Positions 43,504 to 52,199 are shown, counted from the first letter of the stretch. The stretch: DNA of 64,000 bases from an uncultured Candidatus Saccharibacteria bacterium (GCA_948851665.1 CAQOWG010000004.1:1-64000); one strand, 5' to 3'. Program-made: numbers and translations. Notes: generated by a model from the sequence alone, not told the origin.

Positions 43504-44124
43504 TCAGGACTTTTTGACGCTGGACTTTTTGGCTGCATGGGCACGCTTGGCGGCCTCACGACGAGCAGCGCGGTCTTCGAGCTGCTGGGTACGGTTATGT
43601 ATACCATAAATTAGATTGGAGACGCCAAAGATAAGCATATAAGCGCCAAAGAAGCGGATAAAATCAACGTTAGTGAGATGACCGGAGTTAATAATCACGA
43701 TACCAAAGACGATACCGCAGAGACCGCAAAGAATCCAAATGAAGCGGTCGGTCGGGTCAACCGTGGTACGAAAACCAACTAGGACTTCGAAGGCGCCACG
43801 AATCAGAGTGTAGGCGGCCACAAGCGAGATGTGCCAAACCATACCTTCGTTCATAAAAAGCAGCAAGGCAATACCAAAAGTGGCGTCAAAGATTGCCACG
43901 AGAATAGAAACTAGCCAACCTTCGTGAACGCGGCTGCGATAGAGCGAATTGGCAAATTCGACAATGGCGAGCGCAAGCAAGGCGATGCCAATGACCGGAA
44001 TAAGGCTAGTAGAGGTTTCGCGTGAGGTGAAAAGTGTGAGACAACCGAATAGTAGCGTGATGCCGCCTTGAAACATGAATACTAACCAATGGCTATCAAT
44101 ATATTTACGTTTAATTTGAGCCAT
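43504..44124 (-). CDS. DUF308 (HdeD-like) membrane protein
   Basis: A 206-residue protein with six transmembrane helices in three similar pairs, the layout of DUF308/HdeD proteins (HdeD is linked to acid resistance in E. coli). Repeated patterns such as GIALLALAIVEFANSLYRSR and TLIRGAFEVLVGFR fit. The C-terminal tail is basic (KRAHAAKKSSVKKS). TAGGAGGA precedes the start; a GGTATAAT box lies at 44148-44153. Its function is unknown. Confidence 0.8.
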   Translation of the reverse strand: MAQIKRKYIDSHWLVFMFQGGITLLFGCLTLFTSRETSTSLIPVIGIALLALAIVEFANSLYRSRVHEGWLVSILVAIFDATFGIALLLFMNEGMVWHISLVAAYTLIRGAFEVLVGFRTTVDPTDRFIWILCGLCGIVFGIVIINSGHLTNVDFIRFFGAYMLIFGVSNLIYGIHNRTQQLEDRAARREAAKRAHAAKKSSVKKS

Positions 44125-44258
44125 AAATCCTCCTAAATAATGTTTCTATTATACCATAACGGGGCGTAAAAATGTGGGATTTCGTAGGGATTCGAAGGGA
44201 TTTTATGCTGGTTCATGACATTTTTTTGGTATTTTTGGCAAAATTAGTATAATTAGTA

Positions 44259-44287
44259 TTGATTTTTTGGATGATTTGTGCTATAAT
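44259..44287 (+). promoter_or_regulatory. promoter of the 44423 gene with long leader
   Basis: TTGATT (44259-44264), 17-bp spacer, TATAAT (44282-44287) preceded by TGC. The leader is about 130 nt long and holds no open frame with a ribosome-binding site. The same stretch is repeated in decayed form at 45103-45150. Confidence 0.7.
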
Positions 44288-44422
44288 GAGGACATAAGGA
44301 TTGTAACATCGCTACAAAGCCCAGATTTTCTAATGTCTAGGGTTCAAGCCTTAGGTATTTTGAAAATTTGTGGCAAATTATACAGAAAATTGCAGATTTT
44401 TCAGAAAAAGGAGGAGTTTTTG

Positions 44423-45037
44423 ATGATTACAGAAAGAAAGACTGAAGTTTTTGACTATAACCCAGAAGTGGATATAGAGGATGCGGACCTCGTGTTTGAA
44501 GACTTCGACGGAGCAAATGATAGGTTTAACTCTTTCCGAGCTAAAACAATCGTCAAGCGTCTGTCCATGGAATTAAAACCAGAGGCAGAAGCAATAGTAA
44601 CGGACGGTTTTCGTAGCATCCTGTTAGGAGAAGAAACCGAGTGGTACGTTTTTGCTGTTCAACCACTACCGGGGACGCTGAGAATTCGCTTACGTCACCA
44701 TGGCGCTCAAATTGTGGGCGACTACGGCAAGGATGAGGTGGACGACAAGGTGACTGTGGAAAGAAAGGCGGAATATAAAAGAATTAAAGAAATTCTTGAC
44801 GGCTACGAAGTAGACTTGACCTTATCTTGGAAACCAAGGACACCCGAGGATGGCCGTATTTGGTTTGGTCTTACCATAGAAAGCGGTGAAGAAGTTGGCT
44901 TTGAGGTCGACGAAGGCAAGACCACAATCGAAGTTAACCGAGGCCTATTTGAGGGTTCGATGAAATATGTTCTCACCTGGGAAAATTCAGAGCACACCAA
45001 GATTAGGGTAAAAAAGACCCATACATTCTGTTTATAG
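44423..45037 (+). CDS. orphan soluble protein of unknown function
   Basis: A 204-residue acidic, probably cytoplasmic protein rich in beta-strand patterns (TLRIRLRHHGAQIVGDY, DVDLTLSW-like stretches). I recognise no family; the alternating charged strands vaguely recall triphosphate-tunnel (CYTH) folds, but the ExExK signature is absent. AAGGAGGAG 7 nt ahead of the ATG fixes the start at 44423; the frame is open upstream to 44267. Its own promoter, long leader and terminator make it a single-gene unit. Confidence 0.65.
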   Translation: MITERKTEVFDYNPEVDIEDADLVFEDFDGANDRFNSFRAKTIVKRLSMELKPEAEAIVTDGFRSILLGEETEWYVFAVQPLPGTLRIRLRHHGAQIVGDYGKDEVDDKVTVERKAEYKRIKEILDGYEVDLTLSWKPRTPEDGRIWFGLTIESGEEVGFEVDEGKTTIEVNRGLFEGSMKYVLTWENSEHTKIRVKKTHTFCL

Positions 45038-45053
45038 TTTGTTAAAAATTAGG

Positions 45054-45076
45054 AACCCCGGCCTGTCCGGGGTTTT
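45054..45076 (+). terminator. terminator of the 44423 gene
   Basis: AACCCCGG-CCTGT-CCGGGGTT stem-loop followed by TT, 17 nt after the stop codon. Confidence 0.8.
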
Positions 45077-45200
45077 CTGGTGCTACAACGTACTTTTGTA
45101 TTTTAGCATAATTGGTGCTGACTTTTTAACCTATGTGTGCTAGGGGTGAGAAATTTAAGATCTTGCCTTAAAAATGTTTTCCATAAGGAGGAGGGTAATT

Positions 45201-45245
45201 ATGAGAATTAAATTAGACTTGCCGAATCGCCAGATTTTAAGGTAA
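45201..45245 (+). CDS. possible 14-residue peptide MRIKLDLPNRQILR
   Basis: A very short frame with an excellent AAGGAGGAG ribosome-binding site (spacing 8-9 nt), followed within 6 nt by a strong terminator. Nothing on the plus strand lies behind it, so it is not an attenuator for a downstream gene. The region upstream is a degraded copy of the promoter of the 44423 gene (about 27 of 40 bases alike, -10 box lost). It may be a peptide gene or the stub of a decayed paralogue. Confidence 0.35.
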   Translation: MRIKLDLPNRQILR

Positions 45246-45250
45246 GTAGC

Positions 45251-45281
45251 AAAAGAGCAGCCCCGAGGGACTGCTCTTTTT
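45251..45281 (+). terminator. terminator after the short peptide frame
   Basis: AAAAGAGCAG/CTGCTCTTTT stem with a 10-nt loop and a terminal T run. Confidence 0.8.
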
Positions 45282-45289
45282 ACACCCTG

Positions 45290-45313
45290 AACCCCCGGTA
45301 TTTGCCGGGGGTT
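45290..45313. terminator. terminator of tuf
   Basis: ACCCCCGG/CCGGGGGT stem downstream of the tuf stop codon on the minus strand. It lacks a long T run but is a strong stem. Confidence 0.6.
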
Positions 45314-45336
45314 CTGTTCAGCTTGAGTAGTTCTAA

Positions 45337-46521
45337 CTACTTGACGATGCTGGTCACAACACCAGAACCAACGGTCTTACCACCTTCGCGGATAGCGAAG
45401 CGGTCGTTGTTGTTCATAGCGATTGGAGCAAGCAACTTCACCTTGAAGGTAACGGTGTCACCAGGCATGACGATTTCTTTGTCAGCTGGGAGTTCGACTT
45501 CGCCGGTCACGTCAGTGGTACGGAAGTAGAACTGAGGTTTGTAACCCTTGGAGAATGGAGTATGGCGGCCGCCTTCCTCTTTCTTCAAGATGTAAACCTG
45601 AGCTTCAAACTCGGTGTGTGGAGTAATGCTACCAGGAGCAGCAATCACCTGACCGCGCTCGATCTGCTCGCGTTCAATACCGCGGAGCAAGAGACCAGCG
45701 TTATCACCAGCTTGACCCTGATCCAAGGTCTTGTGGAAGGCCTCGATACCGGTCACAACCGATTTCTGAGTTTCTTTCAAACCAACGATTTCAACTTCGT
45801 CGTTCAATTTCACGATACCCTGCTCGATACGACCAGTAGCAACGGTACCACGACCCTTGATTGAGAAGACATCCTCGATAGGCATGAGGAATGGCTTGTC
45901 AAGATCGTGTTCAGGAACCTCGAACCATTCATCCATGGCTTTGACGAGTTCCATAACGGCGTCTTCGTTAGCGGCGTCGCCTTCGAGAGCCTTGGTGGCA
46001 GAACCCTTGATGATTGGGGTATTGTCGCCATCATAGCCGTATTTGTTCAAGAGTTCGCGAACGTCCATCTCGACGAGTTCGACGAGATCAGGATCAGCGA
46101 GGTCCATCTTGTTCAAGAAGACGATGATCTTTGGCACGTTCACCTGGTGAGCCAAAAGCACGTGCTCACGAGTCTGTGGCAAAGGGCCGTCATTCGCTGC
46201 TACCACGAGAATAGCACCATCGACCTGCGCAGCACCGGTAATCATGTTCTTGATGTAGTCGGCGTGACCTGGCATGTCAACGTGAGCGTAGTGACGCTTC
46301 TCAGATTCGTACTCCTGGTGAGAGGTAGCGATGGTGATACCACGAGCCTTCTCTTCTGGAGCGTTATCGATTTGGTCGTAAGCAACAGCTTTGTTTACGT
46401 CTGTTGGAAGTTTCTTTGCGAGAACGTTAGTAATCGCAGCGGTAAGAGTAGTCTTACCGTGGTCAACGTGGCCCATAGTACCAACGTTGATATGTGGTTT
46501 GGAACGGTCAAATTCTGCCAT
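45337..46521 (-). CDS. tuf: elongation factor Tu
   Basis: EF-Tu, 394 residues, delivering aminoacyl-tRNA to the ribosome. G1 GHVDHGKTT, the switch-2 DMPGHADYIKNM, G4 NKMD and G5 GSATKAL are intact; domains 2 and 3 follow (GRGTVATGRIEQG, LLLRGIEREQIERGQV). Codons are noticeably optimised compared with the neighbours (almost exclusively the preferred third base), as expected for a highly expressed gene. It stands alone with its own promoter, strong ribosome-binding site (AAGGAGA) and terminator, not in a str operon. Confidence 0.98.
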   Translation of the reverse strand: MAEFDRSKPHINVGTMGHVDHGKTTLTAAITNVLAKKLPTDVNKAVAYDQIDNAPEEKARGITIATSHQEYESEKRHYAHVDMPGHADYIKNMITGAAQVDGAILVVAANDGPLPQTREHVLLAHQVNVPKIIVFLNKMDLADPDLVELVEMDVRELLNKYGYDGDNTPIIKGSATKALEGDAANEDAVMELVKAMDEWFEVPEHDLDKPFLMPIEDVFSIKGRGTVATGRIEQGIVKLNDEVEIVGLKETQKSVVTGIEAFHKTLDQGQAGDNAGLLLRGIEREQIERGQVIAAPGSITPHTEFEAQVYILKKEEGGRHTPFSKGYKPQFYFRTTDVTGEVELPADKEIVMPGDTVTFKVKLLAPIAMNNNDRFAIREGGKTVGSGVVTSIVK

Positions 46522-46589
46522 TCTTTCTCCTTTTAATTATTAATTTGTGTCAGAGCGCTAATATCAACCAGCTCCAACTCTACCTTTAT

Positions 46590-46618
46590 ATGATACCTAA
46601 TCTATTCGGAAATGTAAA
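46590..46618 (-). promoter_or_regulatory. promoter of tuf
   Basis: Minus strand TTTACA (46613-46618), 17-bp spacer, TATCAT (46590-46595), giving a leader of about 60 nt with AAAGGAGA before the ATG. Confidence 0.65.
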
Positions 46619-46633
46619 GGGGTTTAGTAAAGA

Positions 46634-46668
46634 AAAAAGCCCCGTCGATAAAACACGACAGAGGCCCA
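46634..46668 (-). terminator. terminator of the racemase-like gene
   Basis: Minus-strand stem built on GCC..GTCG/CGAC..GGC followed by TTTTTT, just after the stop codon at 46673. Confidence 0.7.
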
Positions 46669-46672
46669 AAGG

Positions 46673-47449
46673 CTATGCTTTGATGGGATTGCAGAGATAG
46701 TCAACAATCGTTTCTATGTGGCAATCGGTGGCATCAATAATAGGAATGGCAGTTGCATCCCATATTTTGCGCAGGACAATAATATTACTGCCGCAGTACT
46801 TAACCCAATGTTGGTCCGTCATCGTCAAACCAAGTTCTGTGCAACCCAAAATGACACCTTTGATTTTGTAGCGTTCAATCATCTTTGCTACCTGCAGGAA
46901 AAGGAAATCGCGCGACTCATCCTTAAACTCGTTTTGGCAGAGTTCATCGAAGATAATCCGGTCGATTTCATCCATTGATGCCGTGGGCGGAGTAAAAACT
47001 TTGATTCCCTGTCCACGGAAGTGCTTCAAGACAAAATCTTCCTGCATGGTAAATTTAGTACCGATGAAGCCAACTCGCTCGATGCTTTGGTCAATAACCG
47101 TCTGGGCAGTACAGCTGCCAATATGAATCAGCGGGACATCAGCTATCTCTGCGACTTTGGGTGCAACTTTGTGGAGAGTGTTAGACAAGACTGCCAGTGA
47201 ATCAATATTGCTGCCTCTCTTCATCTGTAAAGCCATTTCCGCCAGACAGCCTGTAATAGCCTCCCAATTTCCCTTGTGCATCCATCCGTCAATTTGGGCG
47301 AAGTTCCTTGATTGGAAAACGATGTTTGGCGAATTAAGTCCGCCCAAACGTTCTTGCACCCGGCGCGGTATCTTCTTGAAGTAGACCTCGGTTGACGGCC
47401 AACCAGTACCGCCAATGATCCCCAGTAGGGGGTAGTGGACATTATTCAT
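46673..47449 (-). CDS. aspartate/glutamate racemase-family protein lacking the first cysteine
   Basis: A 258-residue protein of the Asp/Glu racemase superfamily (IIGGTGWPSTEVYFKKI at the N-terminus, VILGCTELGLTM near the C-terminus). Racemases of this family use two cysteines. The second is present in GCTEL, but the first, normally in a CNT or CTNT motif, is replaced: the segment reads AVLSNTLHKVA. The protein may therefore be a single-cysteine isomerase, decarboxylase-like, or non-catalytic. The start at 47449 has AAGGAGGG upstream; the frame is open to 47488. Confidence 0.8.
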   Translation of the reverse strand: MNNVHYPLLGIIGGTGWPSTEVYFKKIPRRVQERLGGLNSPNIVFQSRNFAQIDGWMHKGNWEAITGCLAEMALQMKRGSNIDSLAVLSNTLHKVAPKVAEIADVPLIHIGSCTAQTVIDQSIERVGFIGTKFTMQEDFVLKHFRGQGIKVFTPPTASMDEIDRIIFDELCQNEFKDESRDFLFLQVAKMIERYKIKGVILGCTELGLTMTDQHWVKYCGSNIIVLRKIWDATAIPIIDATDCHIETIVDYLCNPIKA

Positions 47450-47560
47450 ATAATTGTCCCTCCTTGAAAAAGATTTACCAAAAAACATAGCTAAGATTAG
47501 TAAATTGCAATGCTTTTGGCATAATGTGATTATATTAACACATTTTGCTAGGAATGGCTA

Positions 47561-48208
47561 CTATTCTAAAACCATGCTTTCGCCAGGCTTGAGCGGAGTA
47601 AACTTGGTACCCACTTCATCGGCAGCCTTAGCAAGCCAATTGTTATTAAAACCATTACCGAGTTCGGAGAGCACAGCATCATGAACCGGGATGGCAATTT
47701 CTGGCTTGGCTTGCTTGATATATTCTGCACCCTCGGAGGCTTTGCACCAAGGCGCAGCGCTGGGGACAAAAAGGACTTTGGGGCGTTCAGGAGAAGCTGG
47801 TAGATCAAATGAATCACCGGGGTTAACTATAGCCTCATTAATGACTACTCCGAGATTCAGACAAGGCACGACTCCCGGGATGATTTCGGCGTGATTTTGG
47901 CCGAAAAAGCGCAGCTTGAAATTTGATATTTCTTGGATAGCACCGTTCTCGACTCTTTTGATAGGATGGCCTGCAATTTCGTCCGTTTCTAAATCTTTTG
48001 GCGCAAAAATCTGTGCTTCGGGATTCTGCTCGAGGATTTTAGCAAGGACTTCGGGCTAAAAATGGTCGCCGTGTTGATGAGTAATTATAATCGCAACAAC
48101 ATTTGTAAGGCTTGGGAGTTTTTCGGTAAATTCAACTGGATCAAAAACTATTTTCTTGCCGTCTTTATCAACAGCTAATCCAGAATGTTCAAATTTGGTA
48201 ATCTGCAT
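47561..48208 (-). pseudogene. metallo-beta-lactamase-fold hydrolase gene broken by one TAG
   Basis: One frame of 216 codons from an ATG at 48208 encodes a UlaG-like metallo-beta-lactamase-fold protein. It has HSGLAVDKDGKKIVFDP, then the metal motif IITHQHGDHF, then the rest of the domain with FFGQNHAEIIPG and PVHDAVL, ending SMVLE. A single in-frame TAG at 48056-48058 directly follows the HxHxDH motif and splits it into a 50-residue stub and a downstream part. No frameshift is seen and the downstream frame is otherwise undamaged, so the inactivation may be recent, or the stop may be read through or be a sequencing error. It starts 3 nt after the uvrB stop codon. Confidence 0.8.
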
Positions 48209-48211
48209 GCT

Positions 48212-50275
48212 TTATTTCCTTCCTTTATTATTTTGGCTGGCTTTGATTTCCTCGATTTGGTCGCGCAAGGTGGCAGCCAACTCAAAATCGAGGTTAGCAG
48301 CGGCCAGTTGCATCTGCGACTGGAGCTCTTTGATGAAGCTGGGTAATTCTTCCTTTGGTATACGCTTGAGATCAAGGCCAGTAGTTTCCTCCTTTTCGGG
48401 GATGATAGCGCGCAAACCTTGGCTAATTTCCTTGGAAACGGAACGGGGAGTAATATTATGCTCTTTATTATAGGTCTCTTGGATTTCACGGCGGCGGTTG
48501 GTTTCACTGATGGCCTTTTCCATACTTTCGGTGATTTGATCGGCATACATAATGACTTTGCCTTCGACGTGACGAGCGGCGCGACCAATAGTTTGGATAA
48601 GCGAGCTCTCCGAGCGCAAAAAACCCTCCTTGTCAGCATCAAGAATCGCCACCAGAGAAACTTCTGGCAGATCGAGACCTTCACGAAGCAAGTTGATACC
48701 AACTAGCACATCATAAACACCAGCGCGCAAATCGCGAAGAATGTCGCCACGTTCAAGTGTGTCGACATCAGAGTGAATATAGGCAACTTTGACATTACGT
48801 TCTTTGAGGTAATCAGTGAGATCTTCGGCCATTTTCTTGGTTAAAGTAGTAACAAGCGTGCGCTGTTTTTTAGCAACACGTTCCTCAATTTCATTCATGA
48901 GATCGTCAATTTGTCCGGCAGATGGGCGTACTTCCACCTCTGGATCGAGTAAGCCAGTTGGACGAATAACTTGCTGAGCTGGTTCGGGCGAGTGTTCGAG
49001 TTCGTATTCACCCGGGGTCGCCGAAACATAAATCGCGTTTTTGATATGATTTTGGAACTCAGTGAAAATCAAGGGACGGTTATCAAGGGCGCTGGGCAGA
49101 CGGAAGCCATATTCGACTAAGGTTTCCTTGCGAGCGCGGTCGCCATTATACATACCACGGAGCTGTGGCAGAGTCATATGCGATTCGTCGATCATAATCA
49201 AAAGGTCTTTTGGGAAGAAGTCGAGTAAGGTAGCGGGCGGCTGACCGGGCTTGCGACCATCAAGGTGACGAGAATAATTTTCGATACCCTTAACAAAACC
49301 CGTCTCGCGTAACATTTCGAGGTCATATTTAGTACGTTGACTGAGGCGCTGAGCTTCGAGAAACTTATTGTTTTTTTCAAAAAATTTCAAGCGCTCTTCG
49401 AATTCTGCTTCAATGCCAGAAAGCGCGCGGTCCAACTGTTCTTTCGGTGTGGCATAGTGGGTATTCGGGAAGATATGAATTCGTTCGGGGCGCTCCAAGG
49501 TTTCGCCAGTCAGTGGGTCGATGATACGGACGATCTCAAGACTGTCAAAACCGAATTCAAAACGATACCCCACTTCCCCGTTCGCCGGATAGAGATCGAC
49601 TGTATCACCCATGACACGAAAATTGCCCCGCTCAAAAGCAAGGTCATTACGGTGATATTGCATAGCAATAAGATATTTGATGAAATTCTGCTGACTCAAA
49701 GAATCAGCGGATTGAGTTCGAACATTTACTAGCGATGAGGTACCAGCATCGCCACTTCGCCCCTCAGCGATTTTCCAAACCGCATTCTCCTTGACTAATG
49801 TCAGAGACATTTCGGTGTAATGGTCGGGCGAACCGATGCCATAGATGCAGGACACTGAGGCCACGACGATCGTGTCGGGGCGAGTAAGCAGAGCAACCGT
49901 GGCAGCATGGCGCAAGCGATCAATCTCTTCGTTGATGGCGGAATCTTTTTCGATATAGGTGTCGGTCGAGGCGATGTAGGCTTCCGGCTGGTAATAATCG
50001 AAATAACTGACGAAATAATGCACTTCGTTCTTAGGGAAAAATTCGCGAAATTCTGAATAGAGCTGAGCGGCAAGAGTTTTATTGTGAGCGAGAATCAGAG
50101 TGGGGCGCTGGGCCTGCTCAATAATATTGGCCATGGTAAAAGTCTTGCCAGAGCCAGTCACACCGAGCAAAGTTTGCTCGCGGACGTCGGCTTTCAAGCC
50201 CGCCACCAGCTGCTCAATAGCCTGAGGCTGGTCGCCGGTTGGCCGATATTTAGAAACAAGTTCAAACTTAGGCAT
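48212..50275 (-). CDS. uvrB: excinuclease ABC subunit B
   Basis: Damage-recognition helicase-like subunit of nucleotide excision repair, 687 residues. Walker A GVTGSGKTFTMANI, the beta-hairpin YYQPEAYIAS, the DESHMTLPQLRGMYNGDRAR box, helicase motifs V/VI (LVGINLLREGLDLPEV, QTIGRAARH) and the C-terminal UVR motif that binds UvrC are all present. The gene uses a leaderless-type promoter. uvrA and uvrC are not in the window. Confidence 0.97.
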   Translation of the reverse strand: MPKFELVSKYRPTGDQPQAIEQLVAGLKADVREQTLLGVTGSGKTFTMANIIEQAQRPTLILAHNKTLAAQLYSEFREFFPKNEVHYFVSYFDYYQPEAYIASTDTYIEKDSAINEEIDRLRHAATVALLTRPDTIVVASVSCIYGIGSPDHYTEMSLTLVKENAVWKIAEGRSGDAGTSSLVNVRTQSADSLSQQNFIKYLIAMQYHRNDLAFERGNFRVMGDTVDLYPANGEVGYRFEFGFDSLEIVRIIDPLTGETLERPERIHIFPNTHYATPKEQLDRALSGIEAEFEERLKFFEKNNKFLEAQRLSQRTKYDLEMLRETGFVKGIENYSRHLDGRKPGQPPATLLDFFPKDLLIMIDESHMTLPQLRGMYNGDRARKETLVEYGFRLPSALDNRPLIFTEFQNHIKNAIYVSATPGEYELEHSPEPAQQVIRPTGLLDPEVEVRPSAGQIDDLMNEIEERVAKKQRTLVTTLTKKMAEDLTDYLKERNVKVAYIHSDVDTLERGDILRDLRAGVYDVLVGINLLREGLDLPEVSLVAILDADKEGFLRSESSLIQTIGRAARHVEGKVIMYADQITESMEKAISETNRRREIQETYNKEHNITPRSVSKEISQGLRAIIPEKEETTGLDLKRIPKEELPSFIKELQSQMQLAAANLDFELAATLRDQIEEIKASQNNKGRK

Positions 50276-50282
50276 ATATATT

Positions 50283-50288
50283 ATTATA
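50283..50288 (-). promoter_or_regulatory. -10 box for leaderless uvrB
   Basis: Minus-strand GTGCTATAAT ends 7 nt before the uvrB ATG. Confidence 0.65.
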
Positions 50289-50326
50289 GCACTATATTTA
50301 CGAGCCAGGATACCCGCGGGGCATGA

Positions 50327-50332
50327 TATAAT
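50327..50332 (+). promoter_or_regulatory. -10 box for the leaderless HNH nuclease gene
   Basis: TGATATAAT ends 7 nt before the ATG at 50340, which fixes that start rather than the in-frame ATG at 50331 that overlaps the box. Confidence 0.65.
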
Positions 50333-50339
50333 GGAATCA

Positions 50340-51092
50340 ATGAGTGCGAGGAAAATGCCGATTTATCGGATACGGAGGATGATTGCCGCAGTGATTGCGG
50401 TGCTGGGTCTAGTAGGGCTAGTAATTACCCATCCTAACAGTTATGAAAAGCTCATCAGCTCAGGCGGGCCAGACACCGAATCAGCTGAGGCGAGTTCGCT
50501 GATTGACGACGGTGAGATAATCTTGGCTACCTCGATATTGGAAAGACTAGACGTCAAGGGTAGAGCGCCCAAGACTGGTTATACACGTGACGAATTTTAC
50601 AGCGGTTGGCCAGAGATCGAGGGTTGCAGCCTAAGGCAACGGATTATTCGTCGTGAGGTGGGGGAAACAGCGGTATTAGCAGACAATCAATGCACGGTCA
50701 TTAGCGGGGAATATATTGAACCTTACACCGGACAGACGTTAAGTTTTGGAAGCCGTGAGGAGTTTTCCAAAGGCGTTCAGATTGACCACGTAGTGGCGCT
50801 TTCGGACGCCTGGCAAAAAGGCGCCCAACAGCTAACGAAAGATGAGCGTTATAGCCTTGCGACCGATCCATTAAATCTTCTAGCGGTGGAAAGTTCGGCT
50901 AATCAGCAAAAATCGGATGGTGATGCGGCAACTTGGCTGCCGAAGAATAAGAGTTTTCGTTGTCAGTACGTGGCGCGGCAAATTTCCGTGAAATACAAAT
51001 ATCACCTTTGGGTAACTGAGGCAGAGAAGGCGGCAATGGGTCGAATATTGGAAACTTGTCCGAATGAACCAGCAGTAGGCGTCGAGCAATAG
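50340..51092 (+). CDS. secreted HNH-type nuclease (DUF1524-like)
   Basis: A 250-residue exported protein with an N-terminal signal or anchor helix (IRRMIAAVIAVLGLVGLVI). The C-terminal half holds the DUF1524/HNH nuclease pattern: GVQIDHVVALSDAWQKGA (catalytic His, metal-binding Asp), then DPLNLLAVESSANQQKSDGD (Asn and second metal ligand) and AATWLPKNKSFRC. Two cysteine pairs suit an extracytoplasmic protein. Such nucleases may degrade external DNA for nucleotide uptake, which would suit an organism without nucleotide biosynthesis; that role is an inference. Confidence 0.87.
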   Translation: MSARKMPIYRIRRMIAAVIAVLGLVGLVITHPNSYEKLISSGGPDTESAEASSLIDDGEIILATSILERLDVKGRAPKTGYTRDEFYSGWPEIEGCSLRQRIIRREVGETAVLADNQCTVISGEYIEPYTGQTLSFGSREEFSKGVQIDHVVALSDAWQKGAQQLTKDERYSLATDPLNLLAVESSANQQKSDGDAATWLPKNKSFRCQYVARQISVKYKYHLWVTEAEKAAMGRILETCPNEPAVGVEQ

Positions 51093-51240
51093 TGAACTTC
51101 CCTCATGGAGGGTTATATTTTCATTGTAGCACAGGTTATGATTTTTGTCAAGAGGTTTTGTTCGGTTTTTATAAAATAACAGGGGTAGGTTTGTGGAAAA
51201 AAGCAAAGTGACTTTGTCAGAATTTTCCAAAAAATCAATA

Positions 51241-51268
51241 TTGACGACAAGAACAAGCGTGATAGAAT
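51241..51268 (+). promoter_or_regulatory. promoter of the second candidate small RNA
   Basis: TTGACG (51241-51246), 16-bp spacer, TAGAAT (51263-51268). No coding frame starts within the following 150 nt. Confidence 0.6.
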
Positions 51269-51274
51269 AGTAAT

Positions 51275-51405
51275 AGAAGCTTGGGTGAAGCCAAACGTTG
51301 AGGGTCGCCGAAGGTTCAGACAATAACATTTAGCACCGGGGTGAAAGAATGTGCTTATATCTACAAAAATAAGACTCATGCGAGAACTGCGAGGGTCTTA
51401 TTTTT
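51275..51405 (+). ncRNA. second candidate small RNA of unknown family
   Basis: About 130 nt on the plus strand in the 330-nt gap between the HNH gene and rsmA. It runs from a good promoter to a terminator with an 11-bp perfect stem (AAAAATAAGAC at 51365-51375, GTCTTATTTTT at 51395-51405). The body holds small hairpins (GCTT/AAGC; AGCAC/GTGCT) and the purine-rich GCACCGGGGTGAAAG. No gene follows on the plus strand, so it is not a riboswitch leader. I could not assign it to SRP, tmRNA, RNase P or a known regulatory RNA. The remaining 180 nt after the HNH gene show nothing else. Confidence 0.5.
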
Positions 51406-51422
51406 ATTACGGATAGAATGAG

Positions 51423-52196
51423 TTAGGAGCCAGGATTGATTGCGTGATAAAGATTTTCCCAGTCGCCAAGGTCGAGATCACCAGGACGACAATCTGGGTC
51501 AATTGTGTATTGATCGAGAAGTGCACGCCAATCAGCTTTGGAGCGGTTGGTGCAAGCGGCGAGATTTTGAACGAGTTTTTTACGGGGGCTAGAAAAACCG
51601 ATCTTGGCAAGTTCAAGACAGGCAGGGTTGACGAGTGGACGTACCAGCGGCGTAAGAATAAGAACTTGGCTGTCAACCTTGGGCGGCGGGGTGAATTCGG
51701 CCGCTGACACAACTGGTCCAAGTTCTACGGTAGCGAGATTTTGTACAAACAAAGAAAGCATAGTCTGGTGGCCATCACTGGCGGCGATACGCTCGGCAAC
51801 TTCTTTTTGGATTAGGAGAGCGACCTTTTCTGGTGGAGCGGGAGAAGTGAGAACCTGTTTGATGATTGGGCTTGTGATGTAATACGGAATATTTCCTGCT
51901 ATGGCATATTTTCTGCTATTAGCAATTGTGGTGAGATTGGTTTGGAGAATATCGGCGTGAATAACCGTGAGGGGTTTACCTGGGAATGAGGCGGGGAGAT
52001 TCCCTGCCAGCCGAGCATCATATTCGATTGCGATTACTTCGGGGAAAAGTTTCAGTAAGCTAGAGGTGAGAGTGCCGAGACCAGGGCCGATTTCGAGACA
52101 GAACTCAGCATCTGGCGTGTAGGATAGTTTGGCAATTTGATTAAGCAAATCGCGATTTTTGAGCCAGTGCTGGCCGAGAGATTTGTTGTTTTTCAT
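51423..52196 (-). CDS. rsmA: 16S rRNA dimethyladenosine transferase
   Basis: KsgA/RsmA, dimethylating two adjacent adenines near the 3' end of 16S rRNA. The N-terminal SLGQHWLKNRDLLNQIA, the SAM-binding EIGPGLGTLTSSLL, the catalytic AGNIPYYITSPII and the C-terminal SSPRKKLVQNLA are all present. The length of 257 residues is normal. It follows the Rpf-like G5 gene by only 3 nt, a gene order also found in Actinobacteria (rpfB-ksgA) and Firmicutes (yabE next to ksgA). Confidence 0.95.
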   Translation of the reverse strand: MKNNKSLGQHWLKNRDLLNQIAKLSYTPDAEFCLEIGPGLGTLTSSLLKLFPEVIAIEYDARLAGNLPASFPGKPLTVIHADILQTNLTTIANSRKYAIAGNIPYYITSPIIKQVLTSPAPPEKVALLIQKEVAERIAASDGHQTMLSLFVQNLATVELGPVVSAAEFTPPPKVDSQVLILTPLVRPLVNPACLELAKIGFSSPRKKLVQNLAACTNRSKADWRALLDQYTIDPDCRPGDLDLGDWENLYHAINPGS

Positions 52197-52199
52197 AAA

